This document shows, piece after piece, positions 45,198-52,516 of a DNA stretch of 55,625 nucleotides. The number at the start of each line of letters is the position of its first letter. The first letter of the stretch is position 1. Location of the stretch: assembly GCA_900314685.1 (NCBI GenBank), contig OMWE01000016.1, forward strand, positions 1 through 55,625, in the 5' to 3' direction. The stretch is from an uncultured Actinomycetes bacterium (GTDB lineage Bacteria; Actinomycetota; Coriobacteriia; Coriobacteriales; Atopobiaceae). Below the pieces are notes generated by a model. That model was not told the origin of the DNA. It ran no database searches and saw only the letters and a program-made list of their open reading frames with translations. Both the position numbers and the translations under genes were made by a program.

Positions 45198-46325
45198 ATG
45201 CAAGACGCAACAGATATGACAACAAACACCGACAGGATCGACGCTCGGGATATAGCGCAGGAGGTCGCACAGGAGGCTTCCGCGTCGCAGAGCGCGCCCC
45301 TCGTAGACCTGCATACGCTCACCCACGGTCAGCTGCTCGCCCTGATCGCGGAGCTCGGCCAGCCGAAGTTCCGCGCAAAGCAGATCGAGGAGTGGATCTG
45401 GGAGAAGAACGCCCAGTCGTTCGACGATATGACCAACCTGCCCAAGGCCCTGCGCGCGCAGCTCGCGTCCCGCTGCACACTCGGCGGAGCGACGGAGATC
45501 GCACGGCAGGTGTCCGAGGACGGCAGCCGCAAATACCTGTTGCGCTTCCCCGACGGTGTCTCTGTCGAGTGCGTCGGTATGCCCTCGGGTCCCAAGCTGG
45601 CCGTTTGTATTTCCAGCCAGGCGGGGTGCCCGATGGGTTGCGCCTTCTGCGCGACCGGCGCGTCGGGCTTCAACCGCAATCTATCCGCCGGTGAGATCTA
45701 CGAGCAGGTCATGCACGTGCGCGATGACTTTGACAGCCGCGTGACCAGCGTCGTCCTGATGGGCCAGGGCGAGCCCTTCATGAACTACGACAACGCGCTC
45801 ACTGCGATGCGCAAGCTCAACTCCCCCGACGGAGCGGGCATCGGCGCGCGTCACATCACGGTCTCTACCTGCGGCGTTATCCCTATGATCCGCCGTTTCT
45901 CCAAGGAGCCCGAGCAGTTCACGCTCGCCGTCTCGCTACATTCCGCCGTGCAGAAGACCCGCAACCTGCTGATGCCCGGCGTGAAGAAGTACTCCCTGCT
46001 GCACCTCTACGAAGTGATGGGAGAGTACGTGGACAGGACGGGACGCCGACCAACCTACGAGTATGCGCTCATCAAGGGCGTGAACGACAGCGACGAGGAG
46101 CTCGCGTCCCTCTGCGATTTCTGCCGTGACAACCTCGCGCACGTCAACATTATCAAGCTCAATGACGTAAAGGGCTCGAAATTCAAGCCCGCATCCGACG
46201 CTCGCGCGCTCGATTTCGTCCGTGAGCTGGGCAAAGTCGGCGTTGAGGCTACGATCCGCAACTCCCGCGGTCAGGATATCGACGCCGCCTGCGGACAGCT
46301 CCGCCAGAACGTCCTCAATGGATAA
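45198..46325 (+). CDS. rlmN: 23S rRNA (adenine-C2)-methyltransferase, radical SAM
   Basis: A 375-residue radical-SAM enzyme that methylates C2 of A2503 in 23S rRNA and A37 in some tRNAs. The iron-sulphur motif CPMGCAFC (CxxxCxxC) is at about 143-150 within SSQAGCPMGCAFCATG. Other family motifs are QIEEWIWEKN, VLMGQGEPFMNYDN, VSTCGVIPMI (with the radical-accepting Cys region), LAVSLHSA and RNSRGQDIDAACGQL (the second conserved Cys near the C-terminus). It has about 40 more N-terminal residues than most RlmN, rich in Ala/Gln/Glu; a later start is possible. A clear terminator follows. Confidence 0.96.
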   Translation: MQDATDMTTNTDRIDARDIAQEVAQEASASQSAPLVDLHTLTHGQLLALIAELGQPKFRAKQIEEWIWEKNAQSFDDMTNLPKALRAQLASRCTLGGATEIARQVSEDGSRKYLLRFPDGVSVECVGMPSGPKLAVCISSQAGCPMGCAFCATGASGFNRNLSAGEIYEQVMHVRDDFDSRVTSVVLMGQGEPFMNYDNALTAMRKLNSPDGAGIGARHITVSTCGVIPMIRRFSKEPEQFTLAVSLHSAVQKTRNLLMPGVKKYSLLHLYEVMGEYVDRTGRRPTYEYALIKGVNDSDEELASLCDFCRDNLAHVNIIKLNDVKGSKFKPASDARALDFVRELGKVGVEATIRNSRGQDIDAACGQLRQNVLNG

Positions 46326-46356
46326 GATTTTCTTCTATAGGTGAGAGCGTATAGAA

Positions 46357-46397
46357 AGCGGACCTCCGTAGTTTACTTCGGAGATCCGCTCTTTTAA
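46357..46397 (+). terminator. Intrinsic terminator after rlmN
   Basis: AGCGGACCTCCG and CGGAGATCCGCT pair with one mismatch around a 10-base loop and are followed by CTTTTAA on the plus strand. Confidence 0.92.
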
Positions 46398-46473
46398 TAC
46401 ATATGTACTGGTAACAAATGTTTGTTCTTTTTTTAGATGGATAGGACCTTGTTCTCATCTACCAACGCGGTCC

Positions 46474-46719
46474 TTATAATCCGAGGGCTTCCCACTCCCG
46501 CTTCGTTTGTTCCACGTTGAAGAGGGGTTGATCGTCCTCCGCGACGACACCATAATGTTCCTGAAGGGCATCCTTGATCTCCGCGTATCCCCTTGTCAGG
46601 CTTTCGCAGCCGTTGGCAATGCTCTCCTTCGCCTCATCCGTCAAGAGAAATTGGTAAACGGCATATGCGCCACCGGCTGCTACTGCCAACAAGAAGAGCG
46701 TCACCTTAAGCTTCTTCAT
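46474..46719 (-). CDS. Small membrane protein downstream of parB
   Basis: An 81-residue protein, MKKLKVTLFLLAVAAGGAYA then a charged body. Residues 4-26 are a membrane anchor or uncleaved signal; the rest is amphipathic and acidic (DEAKESIANGCESLTRGYAE). It resembles small YtxH-like membrane proteins, but the match is weak. The ATG lies inside the end of parB (14-base overlap), so it belongs to the parA-parB operon. Function unknown. Confidence 0.78.
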   Translation of the reverse strand: MKKLKVTLFLLAVAAGGAYAVYQFLLTDEAKESIANGCESLTRGYAEIKDALQEHYGVVAEDDQPLFNVEQTKREWEALGL

Positions 46720-47587
46720 CGTCACTCTCCATCGCGACCTGGCCGAGCTGCTGCACGAGTCGAGCAAGCTCATCCTCGTCGGCAAACTCTATCTCGATCT
46801 TGTTCTTGTTCCGAACCCTCTTGATCTTCACGTTGGTATCCAGGGCGATCCGGAGCTGACGTGCAGCTCGCTTGAAGGACTGAGGCGTCGGTTCCCTCTT
46901 CGGCTTCTCCTCCGTCGTGCCAGAAAAGAGCGGAGCGAGGTTTTCTGTCTGACGTACCGTCAGATTGTCCTTCACTACCTTCTCCGCTAGCTTGATACGA
47001 CCTTCCTCAGAAGGTACAGCTAGGATTGCCCGGGCATGGCCGGCAGATATCGACCCCTCTGCCATGAGGTCTTGCACTTCCTTTGGCAAATCAAGAAGCC
47101 TGAGGGTGTTGGCAATCGCTGACCTGGATTTAGATAGAATCTTTCCCAACTCTTCCTGGGTCAGATTACCTTCCTTAATGAGCTTTTTATACCCCTGGGC
47201 TTCCTCGATAGGATTGAGGTCTGACCTCTGCAAGTTCTCGATGAGGGCAAGCTTAAATACATCCTCGTCACTTACCTCACGCACAACGACAGGCACTTCT
47301 TTGAGGCCTGCCTTCTTTGCAGCCTGATATCGGCGCTCACCTGCAATAATTTCGTATTTGGTTCCCTGTTTACGAACCAAGATCGGTTGTAAGATTCCAT
47401 TTTGCTTGATTGAGTCTGCCAATTCCGACAGTGCGTCCTCATCGAAATTCTTGCGGGGTTGGCCTTTATTCGGCTTGATATCGGAGACAGCCAGCGTCGT
47501 CGTCGGTTTAATCTCTCCGCCGACCTCCGCATTCGCCTCTCCCATGAGAGATTCGAGACCTCTACCAAGTCCACTTTTTCTAGCCAC
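46706..47587 (-). CDS. parB: Chromosome partitioning protein ParB
   Basis: A 293-residue CTP-dependent DNA clamp that loads at parS and spreads to organise the origin region. The N-terminal ParA-stimulating peptide is ARKSGLGRGLESLMG; the CTPase motifs are GQPRKNF (box 1), GERRYQA (box 2) and ENLQRSDLNPIEEA (box 3); a helix-turn-helix with TQEELGKILSKSRSAIANTL follows; a C-terminal dimerisation domain ends the protein. The GTG start at 47587 has GGAGG at 9 bases. It overlaps the end of parA by 8 bases. Three perfect parS sites lie within 1.2 kb. Confidence 0.97.
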   Translation of the reverse strand: MARKSGLGRGLESLMGEANAEVGGEIKPTTTLAVSDIKPNKGQPRKNFDEDALSELADSIKQNGILQPILVRKQGTKYEIIAGERRYQAAKKAGLKEVPVVVREVSDEDVFKLALIENLQRSDLNPIEEAQGYKKLIKEGNLTQEELGKILSKSRSAIANTLRLLDLPKEVQDLMAEGSISAGHARAILAVPSEEGRIKLAEKVVKDNLTVRQTENLAPLFSGTTEEKPKREPTPQSFKRAARQLRIALDTNVKIKRVRNKNKIEIEFADEDELARLVQQLGQVAMESDDEEA

Positions 47588-48380
47588 GACGCACGACCTC
47601 CCTCGCGAGATTTGAATAGGCAAGAGAACCCTTGCTCACATGAGCGTACATAGATACCGGCAAACCGTGGCTTGGTGCCTCGGAAAGCTTAACATTGCGG
47701 GGGATCACAGTTTTGAACACAGTCTTGCCAAAGTATTTCCGTACCTCATCGACAACCTGCCTCGATAGTGCTGTACGCGAATCAAACATGGTCATCACAA
47801 CACCGAAGACGTACAAATCTGGATTGAGGCGATTCTTTACCATCTTCATCGACTCAAGGAGCTTTGTCACACCTTCAAGCGCGTAGAATTCGCATTGAAT
47901 CGGAATAAGCAGTGAGTCTGCTGCTACGAGTGCATTTACGGTAAGAAGACCAAGTGACGGGGGACAATCGATAAAGACATAGTCAAAATCGTTCTTTATT
48001 GTGTCCAGGCTCGACTTGAGCACGCTCTCGCGCGCCATGACCGAAACGAGCTCGATCTCAGCACCCGCTAGCTGAATCGTCGACGGAATGAGAAACACAT
48101 TCTTCTCGACAGTGTCGTGAATCAGGTCCTCAATCGAGTAATCTTCTAGAAGTGTGTTATAGATATCGTTCTCGAGATCTTCTTTTCCGATACCATAACC
48201 ACTTGTGGTGTTTCCCTGGGGGTCGAGGTCCACAATAAGGACCTTCTTACCCTGTTCGCCAAGAGATGCCGACAGATTTACGGCTGTTGTCGATTTTCCG
48301 ACTCCGCCTTTTTGGTTAATAATTGCGATTACCTTTGCATCCCTGTCTGGAAATGCACGTTTCGCCTCTTTATAAGGCAC
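47580..48380 (-). CDS. parA: Chromosome partitioning ATPase ParA (Soj)
   Basis: A 266-residue ATPase of the ParA/MinD class, which binds DNA nonspecifically and drives ParB-bound origins apart. Deviant Walker A is KGGVGKST (in NQKGGVGKSTTAVNL), Walker A' is VDLDPQGN, Walker B is VFIDCPPSLGLL. The GTG at 48380 is chosen because TTGGAGG lies 4 bases before it; the ATG at 48452 has no ribosome site and coincides with a parS site. It starts the parA-parB-small protein operon. GC is far lower than most genes in the window. Confidence 0.96.
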   Translation of the reverse strand: MPYKEAKRAFPDRDAKVIAIINQKGGVGKSTTAVNLSASLGEQGKKVLIVDLDPQGNTTSGYGIGKEDLENDIYNTLLEDYSIEDLIHDTVEKNVFLIPSTIQLAGAEIELVSVMARESVLKSSLDTIKNDFDYVFIDCPPSLGLLTVNALVAADSLLIPIQCEFYALEGVTKLLESMKMVKNRLNPDLYVFGVVMTMFDSRTALSRQVVDEVRKYFGKTVFKTVIPRNVKLSEAPSHGLPVSMYAHVSKGSLAYSNLAREVVRRG

Positions 48381-48451
48381 GTTTCCTCCAATTTTATCGT
48401 TGTTAGTCCGTTTACTGCTTCGTTTGTAATCACGTTTGGAAACGTTCTTCA

Positions 48452-48467
48452 TGTTTCACGTGAAACA
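48452..48467. promoter_or_regulatory. parS site 1
   Basis: TGTTTCACGTGAAACA, a perfect match to the universal parS palindrome, in the parA upstream region. Confidence 0.98.
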
Positions 48468-48518
48468 ATGCCATTATGCTATTCAGTCTTATTATTTTGC
48501 AATAGTGATTTTGACCAT

Positions 48519-48534
48519 TGTTTCACGTGAAACA
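48519..48534. promoter_or_regulatory. parS site 2
   Basis: A second perfect TGTTTCACGTGAAACA, 67 bases after the first, between parA and rsmG. Confidence 0.98.
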
Positions 48535-48661
48535 ATGGAATTCGTCACTTATGCTCGCAAATACCAAATATGCCGATCTTCTGCTTTGAATCCCTATTTA
48601 CCTATAAATAAGAATCTTCGATATGGCTCTTCAGTATTTGAAATTAACTTCTGTGTTGGGA

Positions 48662-49420
48662 CTACTGTCCCTCGTATAGAGGATGGTGTTTGGCCATCCC
48701 TGTATTCCTAGGGAGCTTGATCTTCTCTTTTGAAGTCTTTTCGTAGGTAATTATTGTTCTCATACCAGATTCATTGGGTAACTCGAATGTTTCACGTGAA
48801 ACACTGTGTAAGCCTAAAAGGTCTTCGACAGCTTGTGCATGTTGAAGCTCCTCTTCAGAAGGTAGAGCCTTCGTGACAATCAGTTGACCTCCGAGTGGGA
48901 GTAATGGTGCAGCATATTCCATCAATACTGCTGTCTCGGCAACGGCACGTGCAACGATTAAGCCGAAAGAGTTATTTGTTGTCTTTGCGAGTTCTTCTGC
49001 CCTGATATGCTCGGCATGAGCATTGCTCAGTCCTAGATGCTCAATGAACTCTTGTATGGCCTTGACTTTCTTGCCAACTGAATCAATAAGGGTCCCCTGT
49101 AGTGATGTAGTAATAGCTAAAGGAATACCGGGATAGCCGGCACCAGAGCCAATATCAAGGAAGCGACCGTTACCAGGTTTCTTACCCTCAAGTAACCTTT
49201 TGTTTTCAATCACTTTGAGGATAAGAAGTGAATCAACAATATGCTTATCGATTGCCTCCTGGATTGTGACAATCCTTGTGAGGTTCATCACCTTGTTTTT
49301 CTCAATCACAAGGTCGAGATGCTTCAATAGCAGTGTCGCTTGATCATATGTGAGTTCAAGGTCGTATAAAGAGATTTCATTTAAGAGTACAGCTATGTTT
49401 TCTTCAGTACATGCACGCAT
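48662..49420 (-). CDS. rsmG: 16S rRNA (guanine-N7)-methyltransferase RsmG
   Basis: A 252-residue SAM-dependent enzyme that methylates G527 of 16S rRNA; its loss gives low-level streptomycin resistance. Motifs are EKNKVMNLTRI, DSLLIL, the SAM-binding FLDIGSGAGYPGIPLAI (motif I), LIDSVGKKVKAIQEF and ARAVAE. It has about 30 residues more than E. coli RsmG at the C-terminus. parS site 3 lies within the coding frame, read as SVSRETF. GC is low, about 43 per cent by eye. It precedes parA on the same strand but is separated by two parS sites, so it is transcribed as part of the same region. The stop is just past a GTATAG near the 3' end. Confidence 0.96.
   Translation of the reverse strand: MRACTEENIAVLLNEISLYDLELTYDQATLLLKHLDLVIEKNKVMNLTRIVTIQEAIDKHIVDSLLILKVIENKRLLEGKKPGNGRFLDIGSGAGYPGIPLAITTSLQGTLIDSVGKKVKAIQEFIEHLGLSNAHAEHIRAEELAKTTNNSFGLIVARAVAETAVLMEYAAPLLPLGGQLIVTKALPSEEELQHAQAVEDLLGLHSVSRETFELPNESGMRTIITYEKTSKEKIKLPRNTGMAKHHPLYEGQ
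48788..48803. promoter_or_regulatory. parS site 3, inside rsmG
   Basis: Perfect TGTTTCACGTGAAACA inside the rsmG coding frame (read on the minus strand as part of SVSRETF). Confidence 0.98.
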
Positions 49421-49608
49421 GAATACTCCTTATATGACAAAAACAATCAGGGCGAAGATTTCTGTCACTACTACCGTTATCAGAGTTTATCGTGATAGCA
49501 GGTTTATATAAGATATATCCCTTTCTATCTATCTTGCTTAACTGCAGACCTATTTACCTGTCGATGTTTACTTTATATTACCCATGTGCCTACGGGTACT
49601 CACACATC

Positions 49609-49635
49609 AGATAGGGTGGGCACCATATCTTTTTA
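49609..49635 (+). terminator. Orphan plus-strand terminator
   Basis: AGATA-G-GGT pairs with ACC-A-TATCT around GGGC, followed by TTTTTA. No plus-strand gene precedes it, so it may end a small RNA from 49421-49600. Confidence 0.5.
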
Positions 49636-49875
49636 CACTCACTAACCTCGTGTCAGCCTTGCTGGAATCTTTTTGCTATGTCAATGCTTATGTGCTCTGT
49701 CTGCTAGGCGGGCACCAGACGGCAAAAAAGAAAGCATATATAGCTGTTCAATCTTTAAACTAGGTACAGCCGGTCCGAGTAGGAACTCTCCAGGTTGATT
49801 GAGCAGGGTTTCATGCAAGATACCAGCCATGCCGCTATCCCTACGAGCATCCACATCCACACTCGAGCACCAATA

Positions 49876-49907
49876 TAAAAGAGCGGCCAGCTCGTACCGG
49901 TCGCTCT
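49876..49907 (-). terminator. Terminator of the rpmH-jag operon
   Basis: On the minus strand AGAGCGACC and GGCCGCTCT pair (one mismatch) and are followed by TTTTATA. It lies about 70 bases beyond the jag stop. Confidence 0.85.
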
Positions 49908-49978
49908 GATTGCATCGTTTATATAAGACGGCGTAAGGGTTGTTCTACGCGCTGTCTGTTGGAGGCAGGGCAGAGGCT

Positions 49979-50563
49979 CTAGCTCCTCACATACGTCACG
50001 ACGACGTGGCGCTCGGGCTCCTCACCCTCGGAGTGCGTAGAGACCTCGGGGTCGTCGAGCAGGGTCATGTGGATGATGCGGCGCTCGTAGGCGCTCATGG
50101 CAGGCAGGCTCGCGCGGCCGTGCTGGCGCTTTGCACGTGCAGCGGCGCTCTGCGCCAGCGACTGCAGCTTGGACTTGCGGCGCGACTTGTAGCCTTCGAT
50201 ATCCACGACCACGGGGTAGTGGAACTTGAGCGTGTTGCTCATGTAGGAAGAAACGATGGTCTGCAGTGCCTCGAGGGTACGCCCATGACGGCCGATGAGG
50301 ACCGCCAGGTCCCTGCCGTTCACGTCGAGGATGAGTTCGCCTTCATCGCCGTCGTACTCGTCGATGCTCACGTGCTCCTCGCCAAAATAGGAGAGGATGC
50401 TCTTGATGAAATTCACTGCGAGATCTGCGACTGCGTCGAGCTCGGCGTCGTCCAGCTGGCCGTCAGCCTCGTAGTGCTCACGCAGGCTGGCGTATTCGTC
50501 GTCGGCGCCAGAAGCGACCGCGGTCACCTCTTCGACCTCTTCTGTGACGTTCTCTTCTTCCAC
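49979..50563 (-). CDS. jag: Jag/KhpB RNA-binding protein (KH and R3H domains)
   Basis: A 194-residue RNA-binding protein, the usual last gene of the rpmH-rnpA-yidC operon. The acidic N-terminus (about 1-45) is followed by a KH domain (about 55-125, with VLIGRHGRTLEALQTIV as the GxxG loop) and an R3H domain (about 130-190, SLPAMSAYERRIIHMTL and HVVVTYV). In pneumococcus the homologue KhpB acts with KhpA in cell-elongation control. The GTG at 50563 is preferred because GAGGAGG lies 5 bases upstream; an ATG at 50587 has no such site. Confidence 0.94.
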   Translation of the reverse strand: MEEENVTEEVEEVTAVASGADDEYASLREHYEADGQLDDAELDAVADLAVNFIKSILSYFGEEHVSIDEYDGDEGELILDVNGRDLAVLIGRHGRTLEALQTIVSSYMSNTLKFHYPVVVDIEGYKSRRKSKLQSLAQSAAARAKRQHGRASLPAMSAYERRIIHMTLLDDPEVSTHSEGEEPERHVVVTYVRS

Positions 50564-50698
50564 CGGGTCCTCCTCGTATAAGAACACATGTTTGTGTTCA
50601 ATGACCTCGATATAAGTAGACGCTGAGTCTGTTGATTGCTGTGTGCCGATTACACCTCAGCCTGTGCTACCGAGCACACAACCTACACATTCGACCGT

Positions 50699-51463
50699 TT
50701 AGCCCTTCTTGCGGGGACGAGCCTTCTTCTCGCGACGGACGACCTCGATCTTGGAGTCCACGCCCTGCTCGGCAAGCTTGGCCTCGGTCTCGGCCTTGAC
50801 CTTGTCCATCACGCGCTGGGTGACGACCTTTTGCTGCACGACCTGCCAGATGGCGGAGGCGTCGTAGTAGAGAATGACAGCAGCGGGCAGCTTCCAGCCG
50901 ACCCACACCATCATGACGGCCATCGCGATGCCCATGAAGAGCGACGACTGACGTTGCTCGGGCGGCATGTTCTTTGCCGACATGAGCATCGGGATCAGCG
51001 TCAGGACGCCAAAGGCGACGACCAACAGAATATAGACCGCGCCGCCCGCGAGGCCGGTCGTGTGGATCATGTTGGAAACGGACTCGGAGAGCTCCGGGAC
51101 GATGTTGAGAAAGCCCTCGCCCTTGGGCACCATCTTAGCGACGGAGAAGAGGCCAAAGAAGACCGGCATCTGGACGATCATGGGCAGGCAGCCGCCGAGC
51201 GGATTGAACTTGTTGTCCGCGTAGAACTTCTGCATCTCCTTGGCCTGGCGCTCGGGGTCGTTGGCGTAGCGCTGCTGTATCTCCTGCATCATCGGCTGCA
51301 GGGCCTGCATCTTGGCCGACGAGGCGGTCGACTTGGTCATCAGCGGCATGATGATGATGCGGATGATGATCGTCAGCACGATGACGGCGACACCCCAGTC
51401 GCCGCAGAATCCCGCGAGCCCCTCAAGGATCGCGTACAGGAAATTAATAAACCAATCCCACAT
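50699..51463 (-). CDS. yidC: Membrane protein insertase YidC/SpoIIIJ
   Basis: A 254-residue insertase of the short Gram-positive type, which places membrane proteins with or without SecYEG. Membrane segments at about 30-52, 94-115, 140-160 and 180-210; the family motifs are RIIIMPLMTKS (with the hydrophilic-groove Arg) and LGGCLPMIVQMPVFFGL. No lipobox Cys is seen at the N-terminus, unlike many Gram-positive versions. The tail is basic (REKKARPRKKG), which helps ribosome contact. The ATG at 51463 has GGAGG upstream. Neighbours are yidD before and jag after. Confidence 0.96.
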   Translation of the reverse strand: MWDWFINFLYAILEGLAGFCGDWGVAVIVLTIIIRIIIMPLMTKSTASSAKMQALQPMMQEIQQRYANDPERQAKEMQKFYADNKFNPLGGCLPMIVQMPVFFGLFSVAKMVPKGEGFLNIVPELSESVSNMIHTTGLAGGAVYILLVVAFGVLTLIPMLMSAKNMPPEQRQSSLFMGIAMAVMMVWVGWKLPAAVILYYDASAIWQVVQQKVVTQRVMDKVKAETEAKLAEQGVDSKIEVVRREKKARPRKKG

Positions 51464-51480
51464 TGTTCCTCCGAGCCTTC

Positions 51481-51690
51481 CTAGGGGACGGGGTCGTAGC
51501 CTCCGGCGTGGAAGGGGTGGCACCGCATGATGCGCTTGAACGCGAGCCAGCCTCCCTTTGCCGCGCCATACCGCTCGATTGCGACCATCGCGTACTCAGA
51601 GCATGTGGGGGAGTAGATGCAGGAATCGGGGAGGAGCGGGGAGATCCACCGCCTGTAAAAGCGTATGAGGCAAAGCAAGACCTTCTTCAT
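51481..51690 (-). CDS. yidD: Membrane protein insertion efficiency factor YidD
   Basis: A 69-residue protein of the YidD/Hlp family with the signature [20 protein letters not shown] then [20 protein letters not shown] and [14 protein letters not shown]. The conserved Cys residues and Pro-rich end are intact. It assists YidC and lies between rnpA and yidC, its standard position. The start is 15 bases beyond the rnpA stop. Confidence 0.96.
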   Translation of the reverse strand: MKKVLLCLIRFYRRWISPLLPDSCIYSPTCSEYAMVAIERYGAAKGGWLAFKRIMRCHPFHAGGYDPVP

Positions 51691-51705
51691 GTGTCCGGCT
51701 TTCTC

Positions 51706-52026
51706 TCACACGCCTGCCTTGGTCAGAAGAACCTCCAGCTCGGAGGCTATATCTGCGGGATGCGCCTCGCCCGTGCGACGCGTGGCGAAAAGTATGACCC
51801 GCGCTCCGTCCCTCGGCAGCCCTACCTGCCTCGCGGCCTCGCGCAACACCCGCTTGCAGCGGTTGCGGTGTACCGCGTTGCCAAGCTTCTTCGGCGCAAC
51901 GAAGGCGACCTTACCAGGGCCGCCTTCCGCGTCTCTCATCACTGTGATACGTACCAGCCGTCTGCCGTACCGCTCGCCGTGAGTGAAGACCTGTCCGAAC
52001 TCCCGCCTGGACTTGATGGTCTGCAT
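51706..52026 (-). CDS. rnpA: Ribonuclease P protein component
   Basis: A 106-residue basic protein that binds RNase P RNA and helps it cut the 5' leader of tRNA precursors. Start MQTIKSRREFGQVFTHGERY and RNP signature KKLGNAVHRNRCKRVLREAAR are diagnostic. No clear ribosome site precedes the ATG at 52026, which lies only 6 bases after the rpmH stop, so translation is probably coupled to rpmH. Confidence 0.96.
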   Translation of the reverse strand: MQTIKSRREFGQVFTHGERYGRRLVRITVMRDAEGGPGKVAFVAPKKLGNAVHRNRCKRVLREAARQVGLPRDGARVILFATRRTGEAHPADIASELEVLLTKAGV

Positions 52027-52032
52027 CGGATA

Positions 52033-52167
52033 CTAGACGGTGAGCTGCTTGCGACCCTTGGCACGACGACGGGACAGGACCTTGCGGCCGCCCTTGGTGG
52101 CCATACGGGCGCGGAAGCCGTGGGTCTTGACGCGCTTGAGCTTGTTGGGCTGATACGTACGCTTCAT
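52033..52167 (-). CDS. rpmH: Ribosomal protein L34
   Basis: A 44-residue basic protein, [20 protein letters not shown] then [20 protein letters not shown], the standard L34 sequence. GAGAGGA lies before the ATG. It is the first gene of the rpmH-rnpA-yidD-yidC-jag operon, next to the origin region as in most bacteria. Confidence 0.98.
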   Translation of the reverse strand: MKRTYQPNKLKRVKTHGFRARMATKGGRKVLSRRRAKGRKQLTV

Positions 52168-52278
52168 GATTCGAATCCTCTCATAGGGCCCTCCGGGCCC
52201 GGCTGACTGGCAAATGAGCTTTCAAATTGTAGGGTCTACCTTTGGGTATGTCAAACAAAAGCAGACGCCTGCCGCTAT

Positions 52279-52499
52279 TTATCCACAGGAGTGACTTGCA
52301 AGGTCGTGCAACTTTGTGCGTGCGCATTGCAAGAAACCTTGCAAAATGTCCCAAAAGCTTGTGCAAGATGCTATGATTTTCATCCCGTGAGGTGCTTGTT
52401 TGCCGAGTTATCAACAAGTTTTTCACGGGTGTTGAAAGTTTTCTTGCATTTTCTTTCTCGCCTGAAAGTTTTCAACCACGGATGAAACGATGTTGAAAA
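52279..52499. promoter_or_regulatory. DnaA-box cluster upstream of the GHKL gene (part of oriC)
   Basis: TTATCCACA (52279-52287) is the one perfect canonical DnaA box I found. TTATCAACA (52408-52416) differs by one base. Then come three GTTGAAA-core sites: TGTTGAAAG (52430-52438), TTTTCAACC (52469-52477) and TGTTGAAAA (52491-52499). The cluster lies in the 349-base gap between rpmH and the next gene, which also has several TTGCAAG-type words. Confidence 0.65.
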
Positions 52500-52516
52500 C
52501 CCGGTTGGGAGGGGAC

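Larger units (their letters stand above)
49421..49978. other. Low-GC gene-free stretch between rsmG and jag
   Basis: 558 bases with the lowest GC of the window. It must hold the rsmG promoter (minus strand). It also contains a plus-strand terminator (49609-49635) with no gene in front of it, and the jag terminator. I saw no believable protein frame, tRNA, SRP RNA or tmRNA. A small RNA ending at 49635 is possible. Confidence 0.5.

Noticed and set aside
48381..48452. Longer ParA starting at ATG 48452
   Set aside because: No ribosome site, and the ATG is part of parS site 1; GTG at 48380 has TTGGAGG at the right distance.
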